Source: Symsagittifera roscoffensis (taxonomy: Eukaryota; Xenacoelomorpha; Acoela; Convolutidae). Taken from it: 64,000 bases of DNA. Of this stretch, positions 13,871 through 26,470 are shown piece by piece. Location of the stretch: contig NW_026970878.1 of the NCBI RefSeq assembly GCF_963678635.1, forward strand, positions 1 through 64,000. The letters run 5' to 3'. Position numbers and translations under genes: made by a program. The notes under the pieces were generated by a model. The model ran no database searches. It saw nothing but the letters and a program-made list of their open reading frames with translations, and had not been told where the DNA came from. How positions within the stretch are numbered: position 1 is the stretch's first letter; each line of letters begins with the position of its first letter.

Positions 13871-14500
13871 AGTCGTTTTTTTTACGGATCACAAAAAAAA
13901 ATAAAAAATATCTCTAAATTTATCTAAATTTTAATCTAAATTAATCTAAATTTTGTGATTGGTAGAAAGTTATTCTATACATTTTACAAGACTACATGAA
14001 AAGCATATAGAAACAAAATGGAGAAGATCCACAATTTTGCCCAGCTAATATAAGCGATAGTAAAGAGGAAAACGCGGAAACCCGGGACAATAAAAAACAT
14101 TGAACCTCACGAAACCAGTTGGCAATTTTTGAACCATAACAAAATCTAAACTTTAATGCTTTATAAACCAAAGATAACTTCTGTAAGCTACTATGACTAC
14201 TTTCAGGTGTATGATATAAAAACAATTGAAACATTGAAACTCGAAATTGCTTACAAGCAATTTAGTTGTTGCACGGACACTCACAATTATACCCACGTCG
14301 TACTACACAACCCTGTTCGGTAGCGTCTTTTCCGCAATTGCATTTAAGCTGTTTGCAGTTTTTAAAGCTGCATCGATATCGTATCGCGATACTTGGGTTT
14401 TGGTCTAAAAGTTTCAAGCTTAGATTTTTGCACGGGATGAGGTTCAAGCATTGGGAGCCAAATCTATCATGGAACGCGTTGAGAAGCATGGGCTTCTCAT
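13870..14500 (-). repeat. Repeat module with Cys-rich minus-strand frame
   Basis: One copy of the module found six times in the window. The minus strand (14262-14489) encodes a Cys-rich tail: CSFKNCKQLKCNCG, then EQGCVVRRGYNCECPC. I do not recognise a domain. It sits between two Penelope-like thumb fragments, so it may be the 3' end of that element. Confidence 0.5.
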
Positions 14501-15590
14501 CATTTGATGATTGAGTTGGAGATCACAGTCTGTCCAGTGACATGCTTTAGCACTCAATAGTTTTGCACAGGGCGTCTGCTGCCACATTAGTGGACTAATT
14601 TTCAGGGTACTGATTTGTCAGCCCTTTCGCGTTATTAGTTTCCATAGCTTAATCAACTAGATGATGTACTTCTGAACACTCTTTGTACAGTGCCCTGGAT
14701 AACGCTACGCTTGTACTGAGTTGAGACGCGTTCTCTGTAGTTCAAAATAATGCCAGTTTTTGTTGGTTTTTGATCCCAATTAGAGGTTATCCTCTAATCA
14801 AACGACACATTTCATTTCAAACAGAGGGGCGACAAAGTTCCGTCCAGATTAGTTTCCTCTAGATTGAACTGTAGATTCAGTTGAAGATAAATGGCGGCAT
14901 CAAGTACACGAGTTGGTTCACCTATGACTGTTCTAACAATGTCATCAACATACCTGAGAACCAAAATTACCTGTTGAGTTTCTTTTTCTTAGCGAGGCAG
15001 CAGCTTTCACAAAACCAGACTATTTCGATGGATGATGCGTAAACATTATCGGATACTTTCGGCCTTTTATTTGGTACCAATTTCGTTATCTCTCGCATTT
15101 AACCCTTTTGATCTACATGTTACTTTCCCGCTACTACAAGGGCACAAACCGTTACTGTCATCCACTAGCTAAATCTACCCCTCCCCGCCATTATATCCTG
15201 TTTTAAAGCAAACTCATACTCTTTCAGTCCAGTCAAAGATTTGTAAAAATTGCTAGGAGGTAAGCGCTTTTTGCTGTACTATCAATTTGAATTACAATGA
15301 GTCATTTCAATTGAAATATTATTTACTGATTGCCAGATTCAAAAAATTTTTCATCATCAATGATTAAATTGTAGGAAAAAACTCCTGACTGTTTAGCTTC
15401 TGTAAGGAAATTTCATTTGCTTCCTTCAGGGAACATTGGTGTACCTATTTTTTTTCATCACGAGACATTATACTTCCATCCGGATCCAGACAGTGTTTTT
15501 AATGAGCTATCTAAATTCTTTATTGTTGGTTTCGATTTGGCTACCTCGATGTTATCGAAAAACTTCAGACGCAGCTGAAAAATGATTATC
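14500..15590 (-). pseudogene. Penelope-like element RT fragment with YVDD (copy 2)
   Basis: The minus strand at about 14930-14975 reads VLRYVDDIV, the RT catalytic box. The thumb segment follows toward lower coordinates (14640-14900). At 15480-15580, FDNIEVAKSEP..KNLE..LKTLLWIRMEV corresponds to sequence better kept at 25197-25499. Stops and frame changes break it throughout. It is a minus-strand copy of the element at 24150-25740. Confidence 0.65.
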
Positions 15591-17250
15591 GTGTACAATT
15601 TTCTAAAATCATTGATTTATTCTTCAATAATCTTTTGTTAGCCTCAATGCATTTATATAAGTTTTCCTTTTGTTAGTAAGATATTGGTATAGATATGTAA
15701 CACATTTCATTTCCCTTTTTCTCTCAATTAAAGAAAAATGATTACCTTTTCCGTGGTGCTGCAAAAGATTTGAAATTTGAATTATTAAAATGCGTTTCAA
15801 TGCCCTTTTCAACTGATTTTTTATGGACGGTCTTGAAGTTGCATCGATTTTTATCATCAGTTAGGCTGCATAATCTAAATAACGTAAGAATAAACTTTGA
15901 AAGGCAAATTGTTTTGAAGTATAAATTTCAAACATAACTAAAACGATGCTTTCGTGAATTTAGCTGTGAAGCGCGAGCGAAAGCAACAAACAAGTTGTTC
16001 ACAGGAATTTTTTTAAAGGAACAGAAAAAATTACCAACAACACTGTTCAGGTAATTACAAATAACATCTTTCAGGCATGTTATCAATAGCAGTTGATATG
16101 GAAACTCATCTGTGTTCACATTATGTCTTTGAGGTTATATTTTTGATTTTAGCTGTTCCACTTTGAGCTTGTTTAAAAACAGCAGGTCAAACAGCTGAAA
16201 CAGTAGTGATACCGGCAGCAACTTGCAATTGAAAAGACGATTGTGATAACTAGAAACGTAACTTTCCCATTTTGTAAGTTATGATTGAAAACCCTCAAGT
16301 CGTTTTAGCTCTGGTTTGTTAGGATAAAAACCGGTCCATAAGTACTGGTTGAGCATTTAGAGTATAATTTTTTGGTTTTTATTATTTGGTAAAGATTTAC
16401 TTCTGCGTTTGTCTTTGGAAACTTTTTGAAAATCTGTCGGCTATATGCCGTGACCGCCATAGATTATGACAATACTTCAACCCAGGTTCAAGAAAGGAAT
16501 CAAAAATGAAAGATATATCAGATGCGGCAAAAACTAGATTTGGTTGGCGTTCCTTTTTCTGACTATAATTAGTTAACCAAATTAGTTGAGTTTTGTCCAA
16601 ATTTGTTTTCTTTTTGTTTTATTTGCCCAATGAATAAAAATCGAAACGTCGTCTTGTAATAACTGAGAATCTTCAATTTTCATTTTAGCATCATTGGCAT
16701 GAAGAAGCAATGTTGATATTTCAAATTCTATTAATAGGTCTTCTATAAACGCTAACAACAAAAGGGGATTCAAAAAAGAACCTTGAGAAACACCAGTAAT
16801 TATTGGTTGATGTGAAGAACATGCGCCATCGGTTAATACTCTGATGGCGTCCCGTTAAAAAAAGTGAAATAACTTATATATTTTGTTTCTTCCAAAACCA
16901 AACAAATTGAGTTTTCTAACTAAGTTATCAAAACTGACCTTATCTGATATTTTGAAGAAACTCAAGTATAGCGTGAAAACTTCATTGCCAATATCAAGCA
17001 CGTCCATAAGATAATTTATATGAAACAAAAGTTGACTTATATGGGAAAGTTTCTTCCTGAATCCACTTTGGTTTTCGTTGTTTCGGCTTAATAAAATTAT
17101 AGACTTTTTACAGGTAGCATACAATCAGCAATCTGATGAGTTGCCAATTGAGCACAAAATCAGCAATTTCCAGCGTCATCTAAACTTTTGCTTGCAGCTT
17201 TTTGATTAATTGTCAAATTTTCTTGTGAAATGATATTTATGATTTTTACT
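15590..17250 (-). pseudogene. LINE-like reverse transcriptase, copy L1
   Basis: Read right to left on the minus strand. 17124-16855 gives QSGFRKKLSHISQLL, then VFTLYLSFFKISDKVSFDNL, equivalent to the Q-GF----ST--QL and Y-DF-KAFDKV boxes of jockey/CR1-type RTs. 16830-16740 gives GVSQGSFLNPLLLLAFIEDL, the GvpQGs-LgPLLF-iFINDL box. 16720-16600 gives HANDAKM (the ADD box, degenerate) and later IHWANKTK. 16600-16397 gives LEPGLKYCHN and RSRHIADRFSKSF. The catalytic aspartates are mostly lost, so it is inactive. Copies L2 (26860-28500) and L3 (56300-57534) are close relatives. Confidence 0.7.
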
Positions 17251-17830
17251 AAAAGTTCTGATCAAATTTAAGAAGTAATTGTAATCCGATTAATTCTACC
17301 GAAACTTTTCTAGCTATACGAATAGGTAATCTATGTATAGGTAATCTATTTCAATTGATACTGTCGAAATGTTTTTGTTTCTATGTATTTAGAGGTTTTC
17401 AGAAATCCAGTATACCGTGTATAAGTATGTTCTTTGACAATATCAAACGCCTGTCAGATAATTTAAATGAATCAAAATGTGACTTATAATGGAATGCTGT
17501 TTCCGGAAACAACGTTGGTTTTTGTTCATTTTGGCTTAAAATGTTATATAGCTTTTGGTATAAAAAACTTTCGAAGCATAAATCTTTGCTATCTTTTTTT
17601 TTTTTGAATCAAGTAACAGGAAACTCACAGGGTTGAATGATTTTATCCATCAAATTCAAGAAATGAGTGAACAATGGATAGGGGGATTGATATTTTTTTG
17701 ATAAATGCACCAAATCAAGCTCGTTTGTACTTCTTTGCCAAAACAGAGGCGCTTAATATTGGCAATGGAATTTTCAGTTTATACCTGAATTTCTGCAAGG
17801 CGTTCTTTAAACGTTTTGCAGAATTCTAAG
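17250..17830. repeat. Upstream part of LINE-like repeat, with an empty LTR target site
   Basis: Matches 28500-29794 (with a 600-bp insert there) plus 48738-48790. At 17775-17790 it reads CAG-T-TTAT-ACCTGAATTTC. This is the uninterrupted form of the site that holds the 18.9-kb LTR element at 29791-48737. No gene is seen. Confidence 0.8.
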
Positions 17831-18700
17831 TATAATAACATTAGCGATATTAAAGAGGAAAACGGGTAAACCCGGGACAATCAAAAAAACTTTGAATCTC
17901 CCGAAACCAATTGGCAAACATACAACCATAAAAGAATCTTAACTTTTATAATTTATAAAACAAAGCTATAAACTACTGTGACTATTGTGTGGTATATAAA
18001 AAAGAGAAATTAAGAAATTAATGAAATAGTGAAAAACAAATTTGATGATTTCCAAATTAGCAGTTGCACGGACACTTGCAGTGATACACCCGTCCTTCTA
18101 CAGTGGCGACAGCGAAAACATCAAGAGTCAAAAATAACACAAGAGTTTCAATAAAAAACTAGAAAATAAATCGAATTAATCAAAAGTTGTCGACCAAGTT
18201 GGCAAATCAAAAGAATATCAATTGAAATGTTAAAACACGGTAAAAATAAGTTCAATGATGAAACCAGTTAGAGTAGATATTAAATGAATGATTCGTTTTC
18301 TTCACTGTTTTGGGTTGTAATTTTCCAATTCTTCCGGAAAATCAAGAAGTAATTGGTTGATGTCAACAAAAATCTAAAGAGAGAAGAACTGAAAAAAAAA
18401 TTAAATTTGTTCAAAAAAATCATTTTCTGAAATAACAGCGGATAAACTGTAATTGGAAAGACCTAAAAGAACGTTATTTTTATCTGAAATCAGTGATTAA
18501 GTCCTAGAAAAACTCCAACTAAAAGGATAACTTAATTAATAATTAAGCAGATTGGGATTATAATATGGCAACGATAGTTCGGTCTCAAAGCTGTTATTAC
18601 CGGAGACATTCACTGGTTCTAACGACTTCAAAACGTATTTAACACGCTCTGAGCTCGTAGCTGAACTCCAACACTGGAAATGAACTGTGAGTGGAACCGA
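17830..18700. other. AT-rich sequence, no gene recognised
   Basis: The first 60 bp resemble the GAGGAAAACGGGGAAACCCGGGACAA motif region of the Cys-rich repeat module. The rest shows no coding frame or repeat partner that I can see in the window. Confidence 0.4.
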
Positions 18701-20035
18701 AAATGATAAAGAGCCGCATTATTTCGCGAAATAAAGAAAATTTCTCGTGAAAAAGCTGACGATACAAAATGAAGCTATTAACATATTTCATGACAGCGAA
18801 GATGCTCATTGCACCGATTAAAAAACCAGATTCGAATGAACTGAATCTGTAGTAGCAAGGACTGACTACTGAATCAGTAGTCCTTACAATTAGATAATTA
18901 TGTTAGGCTCGATGGTGCTTAATTTTCATCAGAAGCAAACATGAAAGAACAGACGGGAGATGTCAGGGAAGCCCAGCCATCCAATTTGCTAGGTACCACT
19001 AGATATCATGGACCGTTAACGGAATCTGAAAAATTCAGAAACATTTTACAAACTGGAGAGCAGTACCCTTACGAAAATAAGAAGCCCAGACAGAAACCTA
19101 GGCAAAGAATTTTAATTCATTCTATTACGGATCACAAAAAATTAAAGATATCGTAAATAATCTTAATTTTGTGATTGGTAGAAAATTGTTCTACACATTT
19201 GTCAAGTCTACATGACAAGCATATAGAAACGAAGCGGGGAATATCCACAATCTTGCTCAGCTAACATTACCGATATTCAAAAGGAAAACGGGGAAACCCG
19301 GGACAATAAAAAAAAACATTGAACCTCACGAAAACAGTAAGCAATTTTTGAACCATAACAAAAGTCAACCTTTAATGTTTTATAAACCAAAGATAACTTC
19401 TGTAAGCTACTGTGATAACTTTAAGATGTATGATATAAAAACAATTGAAACATTGAAATCCGAAATTGTTTACAAGCAACTTAGCTGTTGCACGGACACT
19501 CACAATTATACCCACGTCCTACTACACAACCCTATTCGGTAGCGTCTTTTCCGCTAATGCAATTACGCTGTTTGCAATTTTTAGAGCTTAATAGAAACCC
19601 TATCGCGATACTGATTTCTTAGTTTAATAATTTCAAGCTTAGATTTTTGCACGGTATGAGGTTCAAGCATTGGGAGCCAAATCTATCATGGAACGCGTTG
19701 AATCTTCTTACGTTTTTTTTGGTTCGAGTCCTAACACCCAGTCTTCAAATTTGCTGGCAAAAGTTAGGAAACATTTTTTTGAATTTTGTTTTCCGGAGCC
19801 ATTTCAATTTTTCCAAGTTCAAATCACCGTTCAAGCGCATCATTATAAGTTCCATTCACTTGCTCCAAACCTAAAGTTTCGCTCAAGGCGTTTTTCGCTT
19901 TTAATGTTGAGGCTAAAAAGCAGGTGGAGCTAATGGACGAGCGGAAGAAACACCAAGCCACCTTTAGATGCCTGGCGAACTGCTTGTAAAATCTGGTTGA
20001 CAACCATTTTCGCATTAGTTCCTTAGATAGTTCCT
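18700..20035. repeat. Second copy of the 540-2270 composite block
   Basis: 18725-18960 matches 540-745 (the gypsy linker) and 18960-19160 matches 1285-1480. 19120-19700 is the Cys-rich module and 19690-20030 matches 1990-2270. The gypsy RT part (746-1154) is absent, so a deletion joined the linker to the downstream repeat. No intact gene. Confidence 0.7.
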
Positions 20036-20299
20036 TAGTATTTTGTCTTAGCGTTCAAAAATGAATCTGCAAAAACAACGGTTCAAACGCAAACAGATTT
20101 GGCATGCTCAATCAATTTATCAGGAACTAAAAACCGTAACGACCGTCTAGTTTGATAATGACATCTGAGAGTTTTTTCAATTTTTTTAAATTTTTTGTCA
20201 AGCATTAATTTCATTTTGCCGATTGATGATTCTAGTATCAGTAGCTCTTCTTTTGTTTTTTTTTAGTCAATTTTTTTGGAAATGAATTGAAATTGTATT

Positions 20300-21060
20300 G
20301 TACTGTGTACTTGTGGGGGTCCCAAGAAACAAAGTTTGCACTTTTTTTTGTTCACGGTCAGGCCGAAACTTCATTCTGATTTCAGAACTTTTTTAAGGTC
20401 CCGCAAAACTACCTTGTAGTCGTCGGCTAAGTTTCCGTCATTCAAAAAACAGTTGTTATTTTTTGACTCTGGCTCTTTGACTGGTGTCTGAATTGTTTCC
20501 ACAAAAAAGGTCGGGGCTTCAGGATTGCCTTGCTGAGCTCCATTTTCTGATATTTAAATAGAGTTTCCGTAAAAACGGCAACAAAGTTTTTCTGCTACTC
20601 GTTTAGTGCCTCACCCGAGCTGTAGGTTTTCGAAAATTTTTTGTCGCTGGTAAAGGCCTGGTTTCCAGCGCATTGTGAGGCAATACGTCTTAGTGTGTTG
20701 CTTATGGCAAGTGGTCTTAACTCTTCGTCTATCTTTATTATTGAGGGCGACAAGCTTTACGTCAAAATGTTAAGGCTTTAAGGGTTCTGGTATTTTGCCA
20801 TCTCCTTTGAGATTTATCAGCTTTGTAAGTATTCTCGGAAAATTGAGTCCTGCATTGCTATTCGACTTAAATTTTTAGGATTTTTTTTAATCCGGGCCTG
20901 CTCCTGGTCCGTTCGGAAAAGACATAATCGCTTTGTATAAATTAAGTTCGGCTACAAAAAAACTATCTACTTTTGTTCACTCAGGGTGCTTAGACAACAA
21001 TTTCTGATAGAGTCAGAAAAGGAGCACTTTTGTCATCTGAAGCAGCAAGCTTTAACCCCC
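20300..21060 (-). pseudogene. Degenerate RT with LNDGNLADDYK motif
   Basis: The minus strand reads, with one frame change, a QQGNPEAP box (20513-20542), then FLNDGNLADDYKVVLRDLKK (20400-20465), then VNKKKCKLCF (20320-20350). This matches the G-QQGDPe-P...yLDDG-l-DDY--v--DL...-L-lN--KCe signature of invertebrate RT-like repeats. The second catalytic box has N for one aspartate. A second copy with the same order lies at 49200-49960. The exact clade is uncertain. Confidence 0.6.
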
Positions 21061-21084
21061 CATTATGATTCCTTCATTGAGCTT

Positions 21085-22210
21085 ACTACTTATTATGTTT
21101 ATTCTCTGGTCGCAGTCGCTCAGAGGCGGGCTTGAAACTTGAGGATGGGGTTTTGGAAATGGAACGGCATTTCAAGTGGAACGGGAAAAACATTAGCCCC
21201 TTTGGAACATCCTCTACATTATAGAGGATGTCATTCATTTTGCCCGATAGACATTCCGCCAAGGAAACACGCAGTGTTTTGGTACTTTCTTAACAAATTT
21301 TATATCAACGCACAAAAAACTTTGAAACCAATGATCAATATCACGCAAAAATGCTTTCATTACCATACACAATAGACGTTGCATTGCTACACAGTTGCTG
21401 TAATACAAACATCTGCTACAAACATCAATAAAACGTAAAAAAAAGGTCGGATTTTTAAAAAAACTTTTTTTGCTTCATTGGGTTGTATAAAATGGGATGA
21501 AATTGTTATATCAAATAAATAAACAATCAAATTAAGAAGGAAACTGAATTTTTGAAAACCATGTTTGTACACCGTTTTAAGTTGTAAGCGTTTCAAAAAT
21601 CAAAACATTGTTAAAAACAAACTTGAAATTGTAAATCTTATGTTTATTCTCTGGTCGAGGTCGCTTACAGGCGGGCTTGAAACTTGAGGACGGGGTTTAG
21701 GAGGTGGAACGGCATTTCAAATGGAACGGCAAAAAACATAAGCCCCTTTGGAACATCCTCTACATTGTGGAGGATGTCATTGATTTTGACCGATAGACTT
21801 TCAGCCAAGAAAACACGCAGTGTTTTGGTACTTTATTGAGTACTCGGATTTTTGAGATGGTATTAACATAAATATCTTGCACTAAATCATTACCTGTTAC
21901 TGCTTGATTCACAAATTTTTTATCAACGCATAAAAACTTTGAAACCATTGATCAGTATCACGCAAAAGTGCTCTCATTACCATACACAATAGTCGTTGCA
22001 TTAGTACAGTAACTTTGTAACATCAATAAAACGTTAAAAAAAGGTCTTTTTTTTAAAATTTTTTTTCCTTCAATGGGTTGTATAAAATGGGATGAAATTT
22101 TTATATCAAATAAATAAATCATCAAATTAAAAAGGAAACTGAATTTTTTAGAGAACCTTGTTTGTACACCGTTATAAGTTGTAAGCGTTTTAAAAATCAA
22201 AACATTGCTA
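21085..22210. repeat. Two-copy version of the 595-bp satellite
   Basis: Two head-to-tail monomers (starts near 21097 and 21640). The first has an internal deletion after ACTTTCTTAAC. They are more divergent from the array consensus than array units are from each other. On the left is the LNDG-type RT remnant, on the right the spacer repeat. Confidence 0.85.
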
Positions 22211-22560
22211 AAAACGAACTTGAAATTGCAAATAACTTAATGAGAACGTAAAACACGTCATGTATTTCTATTGAAATTAATTTGATAAATAGTAAATTTC
22301 AAATGTTGTCGCAACTATTTGCATTGTCAGTATTTTTCAATTAACTGATCTAGATGACGATAATAGATCAATTTACAAATATTATCAAAAAAGTTTCACA
22401 AAAATTTTGTTCTAAGCTATTATATTGAAAAGTCAGCCTATCACATTTCCCCTCTAAAATTATTCAGTTAGACTTAAATACTTCTGAATTTGGGATTAAT
22501 TCTGGTTCTTTTTTTGTTTTGACTCTAGTGATAAGGGTTCAGTTTGATTTTTTTTACTTG
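22210..22560. repeat. Spacer repeat (copy of 12791-13130)
   Basis: Nearly identical to 12780-13130, including TAATAGATCAATTTACAAATATTATC. Non-coding. Confidence 0.7.
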
Positions 22561-23290
22561 TCTATGATTTCCCAACTAACATCCGCGGCGCCATTTCCTT
22601 CCATTGCTGATCGTTGAGGCCCACCGGTGAGTCTGCTTTCATACTTTTTTCAATTCTAGCGATTAAATGCTGAACAGTTTGTAAAACATTGTGGAACTAC
22701 ATCCAGTACAAGACAGTTTATAAACCGCTCTTAACTGTAGGCGATGGTAAACTTGACTGAAGGCGAACTTCAGCGATGGTAAACTTGATTGTAATTTTCT
22801 TGCGACGAAAGCTACTTGAACGTCAGTTAAACTTCGTAACCAAATCTTTTTTGAATAATCAGCATGGGCTTCTCATCATTTGATGATTGAGTTGGAGAAC
22901 TCCTCTCACTGTCTGCCCAGTGGCTTGCCCTAGCACTCAATGGTTTTGCGCAGGGCGTCTGCTGCCACATTAGTGGACTAATTTCCAGAGTACTCATTTG
23001 TCAGCCATTGCGCGTTATTCGTTTCCATAGCTTAATCAATTAGATGTATATACTCTGGATAACACTGCGCTTGTACTGAGTTGAGGCGCAACCTCTATAC
23101 TTCAAAATAATGCCAGTTGGTTTCTGATCCCAATGAGAGTTTATCCTCATATCAAACGACACATTGTTTTTCAAACCGAGGAGCGGCAAAGTTCCTTCCA
23201 GATTAGTTTCCTCTAGATTGAACTGTAGGTTCAGTTGAAGAGTATTGGCGGCATCAAGTACACGAGTTGCAAGGGACAGACAAAGAAGTT
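22560..23290 (-). pseudogene. Penelope-like thumb fragment (copy at 22.6 kb)
   Basis: Same order as 13131-13870: the short SPVGLNDQQWKEMAPRMLVG-like tail, then the thumb segment near 23040-23230. It carries a deletion around 23050. Broken frames. Confidence 0.55.
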
Positions 23291-24150
23291 TAAGTCGTTC
23301 TTTTACGGATCACAAAAAAAACTAAAAAAGATATCGTAATTAATCTAAATTTTGTGATTGGTAGAAGATTGTTCCATACATTTTACAAGAAAAGCATATA
23401 GAAACGAAGCGGAGAAGATCCGCAATTTTGCTCAGCTAACATTAGCGATAGTAAAGAGGAAAACGGGGAAACCCGGGGCAATAGAAAAAAACATTGAACT
23501 CACGAAACCAGCTGGCAATTTTTGAATCATAACAAAATCTAACCTTTAGTGCTTTATAAACCAAAGACAACTTCTGTAAGCTACAGTGAGTATTTTCAGG
23601 TGTATGATAAAAAAAACAATTGAAACATTGAAACTCGAAATTGCTTACAAGCAACTTAGCTGTTGCAAGGACACTCACAATTATACCCACGTCCTACTAC
23701 ACAACCCTATTCGGTAGCGTCTTTTCCGCTAATGCAATTACGCTGTTTGCAATTTTTAGAGCTTAATAGAAACCCTATCGCGATACTGATTTCTTAGTTT
23801 AATAATTTCAAGCTTAGATTTTTGCACGGTATGAGGTTCAAGCATTGGGAGCCAAATCTATCATGGAACGCGTTGAATCTTCTTACGTTTTTTTGGTTCG
23901 AGTCCTAACACCCAGTCTTCAAATTTGCTGGCAAAAGTTAGGAACAATTTTTTTGAAATTTGTTTTCCGGAGCCATTTCAATTTTTCCAAGTTCAAATCA
24001 CCGTTTAAGCGCATCATTATAAGTTCCATTCACTTGCTCCAAACCAAAAATTTTGCTTAAGGCGTTTTTCGCTTTTAATGTTGAGGCTAAAAAGCAGGTG
24101 GAGCTAATGGACGAGCGGAAGAAACACCCAAGCCTGTAAGTGTCTTGCGA
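23290..24150 (-). repeat. Cys-rich repeat module plus 250-bp right part
   Basis: 23290-23880 matches 13870-14460 and 23880-24130 matches 1990-2250. No intact gene. Confidence 0.6.
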
Positions 24151-25740
24151 CGAAAGCTTCTTGAACGTCAGTTAAACTTCGTAACCAAATCTTTTTTGAA
24201 TCATCAGCATGGGCTTCTCATCATTTGATGATTGAGCTGGAGAACTCCTCTCACTGTCTGTCCAGTGGCATGCTTTAGCACTCAATAGTTTTGCACAGGG
24301 CGTCTGCTGCCACATTAGTGGACTAATTTTCAGGGTACTGATTTGTCAGCCATTGCGCGTTATTAGTTTCCATAGCTTAATCAACTCGATGTATGTACTT
24401 CTGAACACTCTTTGTACAGTGCCTTGGATAACACTACGCTTGTACTGAGTTGAATCGCGACCTCTATAGTTCAAAATAATGCCAGTTTCTGTTGGTTTTT
24501 GATCCCAATTAGAGGTTATCCTCTTATCAAACGACACATTTAATTTCAAACAGAGGGGCGGCAAAGTTCCGTCCACATTAGTTTCCTCTAGATTGAACTG
24601 TAGATTCAGTTGAAGATAAATGGCGGCAACAAGTACACGAGTTGGCTCACCTATGACTGTTCTAACAATGTCATCAACATACCTGAGAACCAAAATTACC
24701 TGTTGAGTTTCATTTTCTTAGCGAGGCAGCAGCTTTCACAAAACCAGACTATTTCGATGGATGATGCGTAAACATCATCGGATATTTTCGGCCTTTTATA
24801 TGGTACCAATTTCGTTATCTCTCGCATTCAACACGTTTGAAATACATGGTATTTTCCTGCTACTACAGGGGCACAAACCGTTCCTGTCATCCACTAGCTA
24901 AATCTACCCCTCCCCGCCATTATATCCTGTTTTAAAGCAAACTCATATTCTTTCAGTCCAGTCAAAGATTTGTAAAAACTGCTAGGAGGTAAGCGCTTTT
25001 TGCTGTACTATCACTTTATATTACAATGAGTCATTTCAATTGAAATATAATTTACTGATTGCCAGATTCAAAAAATTTTTCATCATCAATGATTAAATTC
25101 TAGGAAAAAACTCCTGACTGTTTAGCTTCTGTAAGAAAATTTCAATTGCTTCCTTCAGGGAACATTGGTGTACCTATTTTTTTTCATTACGAGAGATTAT
25201 ACTTCCATCCGGATCCAGAGCAGTGTTTTTAATGAGCTTTCTAAATTCTTTAGTGTTGGTTCCGATTTGGCTACCTCGATGTTATCGAAAAACTTTGCAA
25301 GCGTTTTATTAAGATCCTGATAAGAGGTGCCCAAAAGTAATAGCACTGATCGTAGGGATGTCTCAACCTTGTGTACCTTAGCTAAGCCGTACAAACGAGC
25401 GGATTGCCCACCTGTTGACCTCGCCATAGAAAACAATCGATAGTTTATCTCGTTTCTTTTCCGTTCAGGGCAAGTAGTTTTTTTAATTTCTTTTCTCAAA
25501 TTTCAGTATCACCTCACCAGTGGTTGCATTTTTTTCTTCAAAAATTCAGTAGAATTTAACAAAAAATTTAACTTTGTTTTGTAACTTTTTTTTCTTGACG
25601 CAAAAACCAACCCATTTATTGAAAAGCACAGCCAGCAACCCAATATTTTTGAGATTTTTTTTCTCGTTTGTTCAGCACAATTTTTTTGGGGTTGGCCTAA
25701 CTTTTTGGCACGTGCCTTTGATGCAGTCTCCATTTCATAT
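24150..25740 (-). pseudogene. Penelope-like element reverse transcriptase (best copy)
   Basis: On the minus strand 25499-25197 encodes SARLYGLAKVHK, then LRSVLLLLGTSYQDLNKTLA. This is the RLYGLPKiHK.g..LRPI.S..gs..y.laK.La box specific to Penelope-like and related RTs. 24693-24346 encodes VLRYVDDIVRTVIGEP, then QFNLEE, then GIILNYRGRDSTQYKRSVIQ and VFRSTYIEL, covering the catalytic YVDD and the thumb. The middle (24720-25190, with NRYTNVP at about 25170) is broken by stops and frame changes. 25509-25733 continues the N-terminal part (Lys-rich). No intact product. The family call is firm at the level of Penelope-like RT. Confidence 0.75.
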
Positions 25741-26470
25741 AGAGTTTCACCTGCTTTTTTGGCTGGTATTTTGTGAAAAAAACACCGATATCAGCCAAAA
25801 AGTGCGTTTCAATAAATTTGTCTCTATTGGGATACTTCGGACCCATTGAAAGCATTTATTGTTACCATACCGGAAGTTCAATGTTTTCAAGCGTTTTAAT
25901 TGATTGCTTATCTCTCCCACCAAGTGGTTTATCTTGTCTCCCGGAAAATTTTTATATTTTTTTCTACGGTTTTTTTGATGATGCCCTTAAGCTTGCATCT
26001 TTGAGCTCGGGGCAAAACTTAGAGCAAGTTTAAATTTTTACTATTTAAAAGCCTATTTTGAGGACAAATTTAGAAATTTATTATAATTTTTACTAAGAGC
26101 CAAGGGCAAAAATTGTTCCGAACTAACTCTCTCTGAAACGTTTACCCGTTCATTCTTTCACTTGAAATTTTTTTCACTGTTAATAACAGGTTCTCTTTTA
26201 CAACTGAACAATTTCTGGATGAAGCTGAAATAACATATTTGATCAAGAAGAAGAAGTTTTTGTTTTGAAACTATGGCTTTAGTGTCAGCTCTCTGCTTCT
26301 AAGTTCGTCGAGTGTGTTCATGTTCAGTCTTCGCTTTTTCTTCCTAACATGCAGCGCTTCAAACGTTAGTGGTGACCTGGTCGATCATATTCCAACTTAA
26401 AGTATATATGGTACCAATTTCGTCATCTCTCGCATTCAACTCTTTTGATCTACATGTTTTTTTTCCTGCT
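25740..26470. repeat. Repeat stretch shared with 52640-53030 and 55360-55900
   Basis: 25850-26230 is almost the same as 52665-53030 and 55385-55760 (CATTTATTGTTACCATACCGG onward). Open frames of 86-92 codons on the plus strand are not conserved in reading phase. No function seen. Confidence 0.5.
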
